From NCBI RefSeq assembly GCF_002105535.1, contig NZ_CP015848.1, positions 1,054,907-1,118,906 on the forward strand: 64,000 bases of DNA, given 5' to 3'. This stretch comes from Magnetospirillum sp. ME-1. GTDB lineage: Bacteria > Pseudomonadota > Alphaproteobacteria > Rhodospirillales > Magnetospirillaceae. A program made the translations under genes and the position numbers. The notes below the pieces were generated by a model, which worked only from the letters and a program-made list of their open reading frames with translations, did no database searches and was not told the DNA's origin. Below are positions 1 through 7,687 of this stretch, piece by piece (the stretch's first letter is position 1; each line of letters opens with the position of its first letter).

Positions 1-1054
1 GCAGACCGATCATGGCCGACTGGATTCCGGCGTCGGTGATGAAGCGGTACTGGTGCTCGAAGGTATCCAGGGTGTCGTGGTCGAAGCCGATGATGAAGCC
101 GCCCAGCACGTCGATGCCATGGCTGTAGATGCGCCGGACCGCCGTCAGGGTGTCTTCGCGCAGGTTCTGGGTCTTGCCGGTTTCCTTGAGGCCCACCGGA
201 TCGGTGGTCTCGATACCGATGAACACCCAGCCGAAATTGGCGGCGCTGAACAACTCCAGCAATTCGTCGTCCTGGGCCATGTTGAGTGACGCCTCGGTGC
301 CAAAGCTGAACATGTAGCCGTGACGCTGCTGGTACTCGGCCAGAAAGCGCAGCAGGTCCTTGGCCTCCTTCGGATTGCCGATCAGGTTGTCGTCGACGAA
401 AAACACGCTGCGCGCGCCGAAGCTGCGCAACTGATCCAGTTCCTTCTCGATCTGATCCAACCCTTTGACCCGGGGGCGCCGGCCGAACATCACGATGATG
501 TCGCAGAACTCGCACCGGAAGGGACAGCCGCGCGAGAACTGAAGGGTGACGTTGGAATAGGCCCCTAGGCGAAGCAAATCGTAGCGGGGAACCGGAGAGT
601 CCGCTAACGCCACTGTTCCGGTCTCGTGGTAGAGGGGCTTTGGTGTCCCTGCCTCGAAGTCGCGGCAGAATTCCGGCCACACGTATTCGGCCTCGCCGGC
701 CACCACCGTGTCGGCCGCCGCGGCATACTCATCGGGACACAGCGAGGCGAAGCTGCCGCCCGCAACCACGTAATGGCCTTGGTCGCGGTAATGGGCCAGC
801 AATTCCCGCTGGCGCTCGAACTGAACGCCCATACCGCATACACCGACGATGTCGGCGTCGGTGGTCGGGGGAATCGGTTCGATGTTTTCGTCGATGATCT
901 CGACCCGCCAAAGGGCGGGGCACAGCGCCGCCAGCGTTGCCAGACCTAGGGGGGGATTCACCGCCTTCTTGCCCGGCAACACATGATCAATGGCCCATCT
1001 GAAGCTCCAAAAGCTTTCGGGGAACCTCGGATTGATCAGTAGCAGACTGGGCAT
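1..1054 (-). CDS. B12-binding domain radical SAM protein (3' part outside window)
   Basis: Reading from an ATG at 1054 the frame stays open to the window edge, so at least 351 residues are present and the C-terminus is missing. The N-terminus reads MPSLLLINPRFPESFW and is followed by a cobalamin-binding-like Rossmann region (IIDENIEP, VCGMG). About residue 180 the motif SRGCPFRCEFCDI gives the CxxxCxxC cluster that binds the [4Fe-4S] of radical SAM enzymes. An AGGAG lies 7 bases before the start. Family members use S-adenosylmethionine radicals with cobalamin, often as methylases. The substrate cannot be read from this sequence. It follows a small gene on the same strand and may be co-transcribed with it. 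Confidence 0.9.
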   Translation of the reverse strand, partial: MPSLLLINPRFPESFWSFRWAIDHVLPGKKAVNPPLGLATLAALCPALWRVEIIDENIEPIPPTTDADIVGVCGMGVQFERQRELLAHYRDQGHYVVAGGSFASLCPDEYAAAADTVVAGEAEYVWPEFCRDFEAGTPKPLYHETGTVALADSPVPRYDLLRLGAYSNVTLQFSRGCPFRCEFCDIIVMFGRRPRVKGLDQIEKELDQLRSFGARSVFFVDDNLIGNPKEAKDLLRFLAEYQQRHGYMFSFGTEASLNMAQDDELLELFSAANFGWVFIGIETTDPVGLKETGKTQNLREDTLTAVRRIYSHGIDVLGGFIIGFDHDTLDTFEHQYRFITDAGIQSAMIGL

Positions 1055-1071
1055 CCGCGTCTCCTGTTCCC

Positions 1072-1290
1072 TTACTCCGGCGACGCGCTGCTGAAGAAGG
1101 GGAGGATTACTTCAAGGGTGTCGCTGCGCATCCGCTCGCGCCCGCCCACCTTGACGAAGAAGCAATGGTCGCGGTGACAGTAGGCCAGTTCCTTGACGGC
1201 GCCTGACGCCGCTTTACAGGCCATGATCGGTGTGTCCCCGCTCCCGTTGGACCGAGACACCACATCGGCAACAGTCTGTCGGTCGATCAT
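1072..1290 (-). CDS. hypothetical 72-aa protein upstream of the radical SAM gene
   Basis: A small frame starting MIDRQTVADVVSR. I chose the ATG at 1290 because GGAG sits 7 bases upstream; an ATG at 1335 would add 15 residues but has no visible ribosome site. It contains C-x7-C-like spacing (MACKAASG, YCHRDHCFF) without a recognisable fold. It ends 17 bases before the radical SAM start, consistent with an operon. I do not recognise the family; a chance ORF is possible. Confidence 0.45.
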   Translation of the reverse strand: MIDRQTVADVVSRSNGSGDTPIMACKAASGAVKELAYCHRDHCFFVKVGGRERMRSDTLEVILPFFSSASPE

Positions 1291-1346
1291 ATCCGTCTCC
1301 GGAGCAGGAATGGGGATGGATTGGGCCATCCCCATCGCCTGTCAGC

Positions 1347-1775
1347 CTACTTGCCGTCCAGCGATCCAAGAATGCATGACGGCAGGGCGGACAAAGCCGT
1401 AAACGCTTCGCAAGCGGCATTGATCTGACGCTCTGCCAATTGGGCATTGGCGTCCATCAGACGCTGGACCTGCTTCATCATGTCCGAGGCGCTCTCCTCG
1501 ACTTTGGCCGACGCGGACCTTTCGTCGGTCAGGCCGGATATCATCGCTTTGGCGCAGGTCGAACCGATGTCGCGGACCTCGTTGCCGTAATCGGCATATC
1601 CTCCGATCACGGCTTGGCCGGCGACCCGGGAGATTTCCGCCAAATCCCTGGCGCATTTGAACATGCCGTCACGGGCGATGGCCGAGGTCTCGGCCCATTG
1701 AACCACGGAAATCACGTTGTCGACGGAGGTGGTCTCTGTGGTGGCTTTGGCGGAATTTGTCTTGACTGTCGTCAT
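1347..1775 (-). CDS. phasin family protein
   Basis: The 142-residue product is Ala/Ser/Thr-rich and helical throughout, with the amphipathic pattern of phasins (VVQWAETSAIARDGMFKC, MMKQVQRLMDANAQLAERQ). Phasins coat polyhydroxyalkanoate granules and limit their size. The start at 1775 is preceded by AAAGGAAA; the open frame runs on to 1844 but that extension is less protein-like. Length fits the family (about 110-190 aa). It stands alone between a small hypothetical gene and a FlaF-like gene. Confidence 0.8.
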   Translation of the reverse strand: MTTVKTNSAKATTETTSVDNVISVVQWAETSAIARDGMFKCARDLAEISRVAGQAVIGGYADYGNEVRDIGSTCAKAMISGLTDERSASAKVEESASDMMKQVQRLMDANAQLAERQINAACEAFTALSALPSCILGSLDGK

Positions 1776-1880
1776 CGCGGCTTTTCCTTTGTGAAAATTC
1801 AGTGGGTGGCGAATGTCACGAAATTCGTGCCCCCTGCATGCCAAGGAACGGTGTGTCCGGCCTGGAAAGCATTTAGTCCA

Positions 1881-2402
1881 TCAGGGCCCCGGTTGTTCGG
1901 CCTCACAGATAAAGCTCACGGCGGCGGCGCGGATGATGGGGCGGAGCCTCCCTTGCTCCGAAGTCGGATCGAAAGCCGATCTAAGACGACCCTTTTTGTA
2001 TATTTGTCCCACCATCCAGGGGGCGAACCCCCCGCCGCCGCCGCCCTCGCGGTAGGCCAACACGGCCCTGGTACGGATGCGCGCGATGTCGCCGCCTGCC
2101 GCCAAGCCATGAGCCACCCGCCTGTTGATCGCAATGATGGCGTTGATCTCGTCATCGTTGACGCCTCGGCCTTGACCCGACGAGCCCTGAATAACGAATT
2201 CGGCGTCGCGGGACGTCGGAACGGCCCAGCCATTGCCGACGCCGCATTCGCGGACCACCAGCCACACACGGAAATTGGCGTTCAACGCGTCCTTGAAGGC
2301 GGCCGTGTCGTTGGCGGACTCGATGCCGTCGGCGGCCTCCATCAGGGCGGCGATGCAGAGTTCCGACAGGCTTGGGCAGGTCTGCATGAGTGCTGGAGCC
2401 AT
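1881..2402 (-). CDS. FlaF-like hypothetical protein with Gly-rich tail
   Basis: The 173-residue product begins MAPALMQTCPSLSELCIAAL, with GGGAGG 9 bases ahead of the ATG. Residues about 20-100 resemble the flagellin-synthesis regulator FlaF: an AALMEAADGIE helix, then FKDALNANFRVWLVV, then INAIIAINRRVAHGLAAG, matching FlaF's N-x2-LW and IN-x3-MEGLA pattern as I recall it. A run of six Gly (about residue 120) is followed by a basic tail with no counterpart in FlaF; it may be an extension or the result of a lost stop codon. No flagellar genes are adjacent. The function is inferred only. Confidence 0.45.
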   Translation of the reverse strand: MAPALMQTCPSLSELCIAALMEAADGIESANDTAAFKDALNANFRVWLVVRECGVGNGWAVPTSRDAEFVIQGSSGQGRGVNDDEINAIIAINRRVAHGLAAGGDIARIRTRAVLAYREGGGGGGFAPWMVGQIYKKGRLRSAFDPTSEQGRLRPIIRAAAVSFICEAEQPGP

Positions 2403-2546
2403 CGTCCTGCCTCCCGGGTGCGGCCTCCGGCATTTTCCGGTCATTACCGGTCAAAGGTAGTACAGCATTGCAGGCCGAACAATTCCCGGTTATACGCACG
2501 GCAACTACCTTAAAACCGGTAGGCTTCCGGGACACCGATGACCCAA

Positions 2547-3191
2547 TCAGGAGGAAATCAGCCCCTCGTGAACGGCATAGCGGATCAAGTCGGCGGTACG
2601 ATTCATCCCGAGCTTCTGCTTGATATTGCGACGATGGACCTCCACCGTTCCCACGGCAATGCCGAGGTTGGCGGCAATCTCGGCGGATCGCAGGCCGCCT
2701 GCCAGCAGAACCAACACCTCCCGTTCCCGCTTGCCCAGCACGCTGGGCGGCGGCGCGACGGTGTCTGCATCCGGCTGGATATGGCGGAGCATGACCTGGG
2801 TCGCTTCCGGGGAGAGGAAGCTGCGGCCCCCCGCCACGACGCGGATGGCGGAAACCAACTCATCGGCTCCGGCCGACTTGACCACGTAACCATGGGCGCC
2901 CGCCTTCAGCATCTCCTCGATATAGATGCGGTCAGCAAAGCCCGACAGGGCGACGATACGCAAGTCGGGATGCCGCCTGATCGCCGTACGAGCCACCTCG
3001 ATACCGTTGAGGTCCGGCAGGCCGATATCGAGAACCAGAACGTCAGGACACGTCAGATCAAGGGAAGCCAAGGTATCGGCACCGGAATTAGCCTCGGCGA
3101 CAATCTCCATGTCCGGCTCGGCTTCCAGCGGCACCCGAAGCGCCTCTCGGAACATGCGGTGGTCGTCCACCAACATGACGCGGATGGTCAT
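2547..3191 (-). CDS. NarL/FixJ-family response regulator
   Basis: A 214-aa two-domain regulator. The receiver (residues 1-120) has the acidic pair DD at 9-10, phospho-acceptor D55 in VLVLDIGLPD, and the conserved Lys in VVKSAG. The C-terminal LuxR helix-turn-helix (about 145-210) contains KREREVLVLLAGGLRSAEIA and VEVHRRNIKQKLG. Its start overlaps the stop of the upstream sensor kinase by 4 bases, so the two are translationally coupled and form a cognate pair. Target genes are unknown. Confidence 0.93.
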   Translation of the reverse strand: MTIRVMLVDDHRMFREALRVPLEAEPDMEIVAEANSGADTLASLDLTCPDVLVLDIGLPDLNGIEVARTAIRRHPDLRIVALSGFADRIYIEEMLKAGAHGYVVKSAGADELVSAIRVVAGGRSFLSPEATQVMLRHIQPDADTVAPPPSVLGKREREVLVLLAGGLRSAEIAANLGIAVGTVEVHRRNIKQKLGMNRTADLIRYAVHEGLISS

Positions 3192-4795
3192 GGCTGCATC
3201 TCCGTGGGCATGGAGTCCAACGGCATCTCCAGTACGACGGTGGTTCCCTCGCCCGTGCGAGTTTGGATGTCCATGGCTCCCTTGAGGAAGGTGATGCGCT
3301 CTCGCACGCTGGACAGTCCGAAACCACGCCGGGCTTCAAGGGTTGCTCGCCAGTCGGTAAATCCGACGCCCTTGTCCGCGACCGTTATGATCAGGCGGCT
3401 ATTGCAAACACGAAGTCCAATCCGGGCGGCGCCCACGCCCGCGTGTTTGGCGATATTGATGACAAGTTCGCGCACAGCCCGGAACAGAAGGGTTGACTGT
3501 CCTTCGGTGAGGGGCTTCGGGACGCCGTCGTCTTCCACCACGACCTGCAACTCGTGGCGCCGCCCCATTTCGTCCGCCAGCCACGATATGGCCGGCACCA
3601 ATCCCAAGTCCTTGAGCGCCGGGGGACTGAGTTTGGATGTCAGCGAGCGCACCTCACCGCTAGCCTCGGAGAGAAGGCCGATCAGCTCATGCACCAAGGT
3701 AGCGGCGGGGAGCTCCTGCGGCAGAGTCTTCACCAGCCGGTCCAGTTTGAACCGGGCCAGATGCAGAGTCTGTCCCAGGCCGTCGTGAAGATCCTTGGCG
3801 ATGGAATGGCGTTCCCGCTCTTCGGAAAGCGTGGCCTCGATCGCCAGATTGCGGAGATGTTCCATATGCAGGGCAATACGAGCCGCAGCTTCGTCCTCCC
3901 TCCGTGCCGTGATGTCGCGCAGCGCCGTGAGACGAAAAGCCCGACCATTGTCGCTGAATGGCTGACCATGGGCCTCGACCTCGATCCGGGAACCATCCTT
4001 GCGGACCATGCCGTGCTCGATATGGCTTTCATCTCCACGATGGATATTGTCCATGACACGGTCATAATCCTCGTCCGAGATCAACTCCGCCACCGGTCGG
4101 CCGATCAACTCTGCTCGTGGAAAGCCGATCATTTCGACCAACCGCTCGTTCACATCGACGATGCGCCCCTTGGCGGAGATGACAATACCTTCGAAAGTTG
4201 ACGCGGCGAGCAGGCTATAACGCTTCTCGCTGGCTTGCAGCGCGATTTCGGCCTGCTTGACCTGGGTGATATCGGTTATGGCAACCCGAACCATCGCACC
4301 ATGGACGGCATTCGGGACGCGTCGGCAATCCAGACGTGCCTCGATTGTGCCCTCGTCCCGGCGCCGAAGCCGAATGTCGGTTGTTCGATGGTGATCCTCC
4401 TGGTCGTTCAGAATGGCCACCATGAAACGATGCCAATCATCGCCGCTTGCTTCCAGCACCAGGGCGCTGAACCGTAATTTCAGCAAGGCGGCGCGCTCGA
4501 AGCCCAGCATTGAAGAGAGGGTCATATTGGCGGATTCGATATGGCCGGATGAACTCAGCGTCACGTAACCGACCGGAGCGAATTCGTATAGATCGATATA
4601 TCGGTCCCGTGATTCCTCCAGTTCCAATTGAACCCGACGCAGTTCCTCGTTCTGCATCTCCAACTCGATCTGGTGGACCCGGAGTTCGTGGAGAAGATCG
4701 CTCTCCCCCTGATTCCGACGAGCCTGCACCTCGGCCTTCGCGCGACGCGCGTCGTGAGATTGATCTTCTTTGGAAGAGCCGGGCCTCATGGTCAT
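3188..4795 (-). CDS. PAS-domain sensor histidine kinase (HisKA_3 type)
   Basis: A 535-aa cytosolic kinase with no membrane segment. Order: coiled coil (LLHELRVHQIELEMQNEELR), PAS 1 (YEFAPVGYVTLSSSG), PAS 2 (STFEGIVISAKGRIVDVNERL), then the dimerisation/phosphoacceptor helix ERERHSIAKDLHDGLGQTLH, then a HATPase with ELVINIAKHA and DKGVGF. The HDGLGQ box is typical of NarX/DegS-like kinases, which pair with NarL regulators such as the downstream gene. The start at 4795 has GAGG 7 bases upstream; the open frame extends to 4909. The input signal is unknown; PAS domains often sense redox state, gas or small ligands. Confidence 0.92.
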   Translation of the reverse strand: MTMRPGSSKEDQSHDARRAKAEVQARRNQGESDLLHELRVHQIELEMQNEELRRVQLELEESRDRYIDLYEFAPVGYVTLSSSGHIESANMTLSSMLGFERAALLKLRFSALVLEASGDDWHRFMVAILNDQEDHHRTTDIRLRRRDEGTIEARLDCRRVPNAVHGAMVRVAITDITQVKQAEIALQASEKRYSLLAASTFEGIVISAKGRIVDVNERLVEMIGFPRAELIGRPVAELISDEDYDRVMDNIHRGDESHIEHGMVRKDGSRIEVEAHGQPFSDNGRAFRLTALRDITARREDEAAARIALHMEHLRNLAIEATLSEERERHSIAKDLHDGLGQTLHLARFKLDRLVKTLPQELPAATLVHELIGLLSEASGEVRSLTSKLSPPALKDLGLVPAISWLADEMGRRHELQVVVEDDGVPKPLTEGQSTLLFRAVRELVINIAKHAGVGAARIGLRVCNSRLIITVADKGVGFTDWRATLEARRGFGLSSVRERITFLKGAMDIQTRTGEGTTVVLEMPLDSMPTEMQP

Positions 4796-5024
4796 GATAT
4801 GAACCTCTGCTCTGTGCCCGATCCAAACTAGGCTATTGCCATTCTTACCGGGTAGCAATGAATCGCTGGAAGGGAGCCATGGTTGTCCGACCAAAGGGCG
4901 CATGGGCATCAGCGATGCCTAGAATACCATGCCGATGTTGTCGGCTTTACCTGGTCTGGACCCGATAGCCGCCCTTCCGCAATCGGCCCCCTTCCGCAAT
5001 TCGAGCCGCCTCATCCATTGCTTC

Positions 5025-5273
5025 CTACAATGCCGTTTCCCCCTCTCTCACCATCCTCACCCCGACTCCCCCCACATCGTCGGCATCGATAAACATCACG
5101 CCCGCCTGCTCCAGCACGGCACGCACCTTGGTCAGGGTGCGCGGGTTCATGCTCTCGCCCCGTTCGAGGCGGGCAACGGTGTTGGGTGAGACGTTGGCCA
5201 GCTTGGCCAACTCGCGGAAGCCGATGTAGAGGGCGGCCCGCGCCATGCGGCACTGGATCGGCGTGAGACTCAC
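5025..5273 (-). CDS. XRE-type helix-turn-helix regulator
   Basis: An 82-residue protein, VSLTPIQCRMARAALYIGF then RELAKLANVSPNTVARLERGES, a classic lambda-repressor-like HTH. The GTG at 5273 is chosen because the sequence SLTPIQCRMAR matches the usual N-terminus of short XRE proteins. It is divergent from the 63-aa gene and recombinase on the other strand and may regulate them. A small inverted repeat lies directly upstream of its start. Confidence 0.8.
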   Translation of the reverse strand: MSLTPIQCRMARAALYIGFRELAKLANVSPNTVARLERGESMNPRTLTKVRAVLEQAGVMFIDADDVGGVGVRMVREGETAL

Positions 5274-5277
5274 TTTA

Positions 5278-5289
5278 GTACCCCTGTAC
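5278..5289. promoter_or_regulatory. candidate autoregulatory operator of the XRE gene
   Basis: The perfect inverted repeat GTAC-CCCT-GTAC lies 5 bases upstream of the GTG start of the XRE gene, where an HTH dimer would block its transcription or translation. The position makes it a natural candidate operator; binding is inferred. Confidence 0.35.
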
Positions 5290-5452
5290 CAATTCCGTTG
5301 ACCCGGACTCGCCGGAGTGGTAACCAGAGTACTAGCCTGAGGTGATCTCCTTAGGCAAGTCCGGCCGTGCTTTCCATTGCTCCGGCGGCTCACCCGTGGG
5401 CCGTCAACGGGCGGGGTTTGCCCGGCCTCCACCCCTCTCATGGAGGTTTCCC

Positions 5453-5644
5453 ATGGATGTGATCCTGATCTCGCCCAGAGGCCATGGCGGCCGTCTGCGC
5501 GAATGCCTCGACTGGCTGCAGCGCCTGCCCAACCGGCGGCTCCGGGTCGTCGACGACTATGTGGATGGCGAGGGCCAGCATCGCTGCCACGTCACCCTCA
5601 ACGACCGCACCACCGGCACGGAGGTGTCCCATGGCGCCGACTGA
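5453..5644 (+). CDS. small 63-aa protein coupled to a tyrosine recombinase
   Basis: The product MDVILISPRGHGGRLRECLD continues with WLQRLPNRRLRVVDDYVDG and HRCHVTLNDRTTG. The ATG has GGAGG 8 bases upstream. Its last 14 bases overlap the start of the recombinase gene, so the two are translationally coupled. I do not recognise the family; the tight coupling suggests an accessory factor of the recombinase, for example a directionality factor, but no HTH is obvious. Confidence 0.65.
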   Translation: MDVILISPRGHGGRLRECLDWLQRLPNRRLRVVDDYVDGEGQHRCHVTLNDRTTGTEVSHGAD

Positions 5645-6611
5645 TCTCCCCCTGCCGGATGACACCGCCGACCGCCTCGCCCTCTACCGGGCGGCATCAA
5701 AGGCCCCGGCGACCCGGCGGGCCTACCGCTCCGACTGGGCCCACTTCCAGGACTGGTGCAAGGAGAGCGACCATCCGTCCCTGCCCACCAGCGTGGACAC
5801 CGTCTGCGCCTACCTCGCCTGCCATGCGGGGAAGCTCCGGGCCAGCACCCTGGATCGCCGCCTGGCGGCGCTGGCGGCCTACCACCGGGCTGCCGGCCAT
5901 GCCTTCGATCCCGGCAACCACGAGATCCGCGCGGTGCTGTCCGGCATCCGCCGGGTGCATGGGGCGCGGCCCCAGGGCAAGGAGGCGCTGACGCCCGACG
6001 ACATGCGGGCCATGGTGGCGGGGCTGCCGCGCTCGCTGGCCGGAGCCCGCGACAAGGCGATGCTGCTGCTGGGCTTCGCCGGCGGCTTCCGCCGCTCCGA
6101 ACTCGCCGCTCTCGAAATCCCCATGCTCGACTTCCGGGCCGGCGGACTGGTGGTCTACCTGCCGGGCGGCAAGACAGATCAGGACGGGGCGGGCTCGCTG
6201 ATCAAGGGGATCGCCTGCGCGACCGATGACGGCCCCTGCCCGGTGGCGGCGGTGAAGGACTGGATCATGCGGGCGCATCTGTCCGAGGGTCCGCTGTTCC
6301 GACCCATCGACCGCTTCGGGCGGATCCAGGAGGCTGTCCTGCGTCCCCGGGCGGTGGCCCGCATCGTCTGCAAGGCGGCGGGACAGGCGGCCGAGGCGAG
6401 GGGACTGGCGGGCAAGCGGGCGCGGGCCTTCGTCGCCAGCCTGGGAGCCCATTCGCTGCGGGCCGGCTTCGCCTCCTCGGCGGCCATGGCGGGAGCGCCT
6501 GAATGGGCCATCCAGCGCCAGACCGGCCACCAGCGGCGGCAGACCCTGTGGCAGTACATCCGCCCGGCGGATGCCCTGGCGACGGGTCGAATGGCGCGCA
6601 CCGGCCTCTGA
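5631..6611 (+). CDS. tyrosine-type site-specific recombinase
   Basis: A 326-aa protein with an N-terminal SAM-like core-binding domain (ATRRAYRSDWAHFQDWC) and a C-terminal catalytic domain. Catalytic residues are visible: Arg in GGFRRSELAAL, the HSLRAG box (H-x2-R), QTGHQ, and Tyr in LWQYIRPA. GAGG lies 7 bases before the ATG. It lacks the DUF4102 arm-binding domain of P4-type integrases and resembles transposon or integron-like XerD relatives. A long inverted repeat follows within 5 bases of the stop. It could mobilise the flanking toxin-antitoxin genes, but no attachment sites are recognisable. Confidence 0.9.
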   Translation: MAPTDLPLPDDTADRLALYRAASKAPATRRAYRSDWAHFQDWCKESDHPSLPTSVDTVCAYLACHAGKLRASTLDRRLAALAAYHRAAGHAFDPGNHEIRAVLSGIRRVHGARPQGKEALTPDDMRAMVAGLPRSLAGARDKAMLLLGFAGGFRRSELAALEIPMLDFRAGGLVVYLPGGKTDQDGAGSLIKGIACATDDGPCPVAAVKDWIMRAHLSEGPLFRPIDRFGRIQEAVLRPRAVARIVCKAAGQAAEARGLAGKRARAFVASLGAHSLRAGFASSAAMAGAPEWAIQRQTGHQRRQTLWQYIRPADALATGRMARTGL

Positions 6612-6615
6612 TCGG

Positions 6616-6725
6616 TCCGGCTCGGCGAGGCGGCGATCACGGGGGGGGCAAGGGGCCCATAACTGGGCGTTATCAGCCACTTCGGGCCAGCATCCCCCCT
6701 CAGGTCGCCGCCTCGCCGAGCCGGA
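6616..6725 (+). repeat. perfect 21-bp inverted repeat with 68-nt loop, followed by T-run
   Basis: The left arm 6616-6636 begins TCCGGCTCGGCG. The right arm 6705-6725 is its exact reverse complement and is followed by TTTTT. The loop holds a small ATAAC/GTTAT inverted pair. It starts 5 bases after the recombinase stop. A long-loop terminator is the simplest reading. A folded recombination substrate or a miniature mobile-element relic is possible. Confidence 0.75.
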
Positions 6726-6750
6726 TTTTTCCGCGCCGGATCCCCCATAA

Positions 6751-6837
6751 CCATCATGATCGCCATGACCATGGGAGCCCCCACCATCATGATCATCATG
6801 GTCAGGGGAGCAGCCACCCCCATGATCATCATGATCC
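6751..6837 (+). repeat. low-complexity CATGATC/ATCATCATG tract
   Basis: Irregular repeats of CATCATGATC, CATGACC and ATCATCATGG fill about 85 bases between the hairpin and the Phd leader. In one forward frame the tract would encode a His/Asp-rich stretch and in another a Met/Ile-rich one, but neither frame has a credible start. The repeated ATCATGAT cores are self-complementary and could form protein-binding sites. Confidence 0.5.
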
Positions 6838-6885
6838 CGTCGATCAGCCGGATTCGTGCGGCCATGGCGATCCGATCCGGCGCCA

Positions 6886-6930
6886 CGATCCATCTCCTCC
6901 TCCGGGACCACACCGAAGAAGGAGGATTCC
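6886..6930 (+). promoter_or_regulatory. 5' leader with anti-Shine-Dalgarno segment, before the phd-like gene
   Basis: CGATCCATCT is followed by a CTCCTCC tract (TCCTCCT at about 6895-6901) that is complementary to AGGAGGA at 6919-6925, the ribosome site of the gene at 6931. Pairing would hide the site and repress translation. A near copy of the leader precedes the ISL3 transposase at 7643. Confidence 0.4.
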
Positions 6931-7212
6931 ATGTTCAGCACCGTCGACGCCCAGACCTTCCGCAACGGCCTGGGCGACATGATCAACCGGGTGCAGTACC
7001 GCGGCGAAAGCATCACGGTCACCAGGTCGGGTGCTGCCGTAGCCACCCTGATCGATCCCGATCTCTTCACGCGGGTGCACGCGATGCAGGGGCGGCTGAC
7101 CCCCTTGGCCGAATCCATCGCCAGGGCCTTCGAGGAGATCCCGGTCGAGGACGGCATCGAGAACCTCAAGACCCTGGTCGCAGAACTGCGAGCCAGCAGC
7201 CAGGAGGGCTGA
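6931..7212 (+). CDS. Phd/YefM-type antitoxin
   Basis: The 93-aa product begins MFSTVDAQTFRNGLGDMINR, then VQYRGESITVTRSGAAVATLI, the classic Phd/YefM DNA-binding fold. The C-terminal part (FEEIPVEDGIENLKTLVAEL) would be the toxin-neutralising tail. AAGGAGGA precedes the ATG by 5 bases. The partner is the PIN-like gene 4 bases downstream. Phd antitoxins repress their own promoters and are degraded by Lon or Clp. Confidence 0.85.
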   Translation: MFSTVDAQTFRNGLGDMINRVQYRGESITVTRSGAAVATLIDPDLFTRVHAMQGRLTPLAESIARAFEEIPVEDGIENLKTLVAELRASSQEG

Positions 7213-7216
7213 CCCC

Positions 7217-7609
7217 ATGTCCCGCATCATGACCGACGCCGAAACCCTGGCCATCGGCCTCGCCTATCCCGCCACGCCGCAGGGACGGATCATCGCCGCC
7301 TGGCGGCATGGTGTCCTCGAAATCGTCCTGGAGCGCGATTCCGTCGAGCATCTTGCCCGCATCTTCCATCGCTATATCGGCCGCCTCGGCTGGTCGGTGC
7401 TCGATGTCAACGACCTGATTGCCGCCATCCGCCTCGCCGTCATCGACGTGCCGCCGCGCGGCTGGCGCGACCTTCCATCCGCACCGGGGGGCAAGCTTGG
7501 CCTTCCGCAGGGAGCCGCCTATTACGTCTCCGATGCCGAGGACGTGCTCGCCCTGGCCGAAATCCATCCGGTGATGACGCCGAAGCGGTTCTGGGAGACG
7601 TTCGGCTGA
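7217..7609 (+). CDS. degenerate PIN-domain-like protein, partner of the Phd antitoxin
   Basis: The 130-aa product aligns by eye to PIN ribonucleases of the VapC-like COG1569 type. DAETLAIGLAYPATPQGRII corresponds to the usual DTNVLVSALL-PxSPPxRIL start, and AAYYVSDAEDVLALAEIHPV to GADYLVTGDRDLLALGE. The length and position beside an antitoxin fit a toxin. However the N-terminal D-T-N has become D-A-E and the middle acidic patch has become LPSAPGGKLG, so a metal-ion catalytic site looks incomplete. AGGAGG precedes the ATG by 9 bases. It may be a decayed toxin or a non-catalytic binding partner. Confidence 0.6.
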   Translation: MSRIMTDAETLAIGLAYPATPQGRIIAAWRHGVLEIVLERDSVEHLARIFHRYIGRLGWSVLDVNDLIAAIRLAVIDVPPRGWRDLPSAPGGKLGLPQGAAYYVSDAEDVLALAEIHPVMTPKRFWETFG

Positions 7610-7642
7610 TCCGGCGCGTGGCATCCGCGCGCCCTCTCCGGC

Positions 7643-7687
7643 CGATCCATCTTCTCCTCCAGGCCAATCACACAGGAGGATGCCGAC
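7643..7687 (+). promoter_or_regulatory. 5' leader with anti-Shine-Dalgarno segment, before the ISL3 transposase
   Basis: CGATCCATCTTCTCCTCC (7643-7660) faces the transposase ribosome site AGGAGGA at 7674-7680. The TCCTCC and GGAGGA segments can pair, with a loop of about 14 bases. The first 18 bases nearly match the leader at 6886. Confidence 0.4.

Noticed and set aside
6637-6704. ATAAC/GTTAT pair inside the hairpin loop considered as an integron attC site
   Set aside because: The spacing and arrangement of the core sites do not fit attC, and the recombinase lacks evidence for the IntI-specific insertion.
6503-6982. Forward frame rich in His and Asp (HHDRHDHG, HHHDHHGQG) that could suggest a metal-binding protein
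   Set aside because: It starts inside the recombinase gene, runs through the hairpin, has no ribosome site, and its His content comes from the CATCATGATC DNA repeat.
5697-7169. Long reverse-strand open frame of 490 codons
   Set aside because: It is a GC-rich antisense shadow of the recombinase and Phd genes with low-complexity DHDDH stretches.
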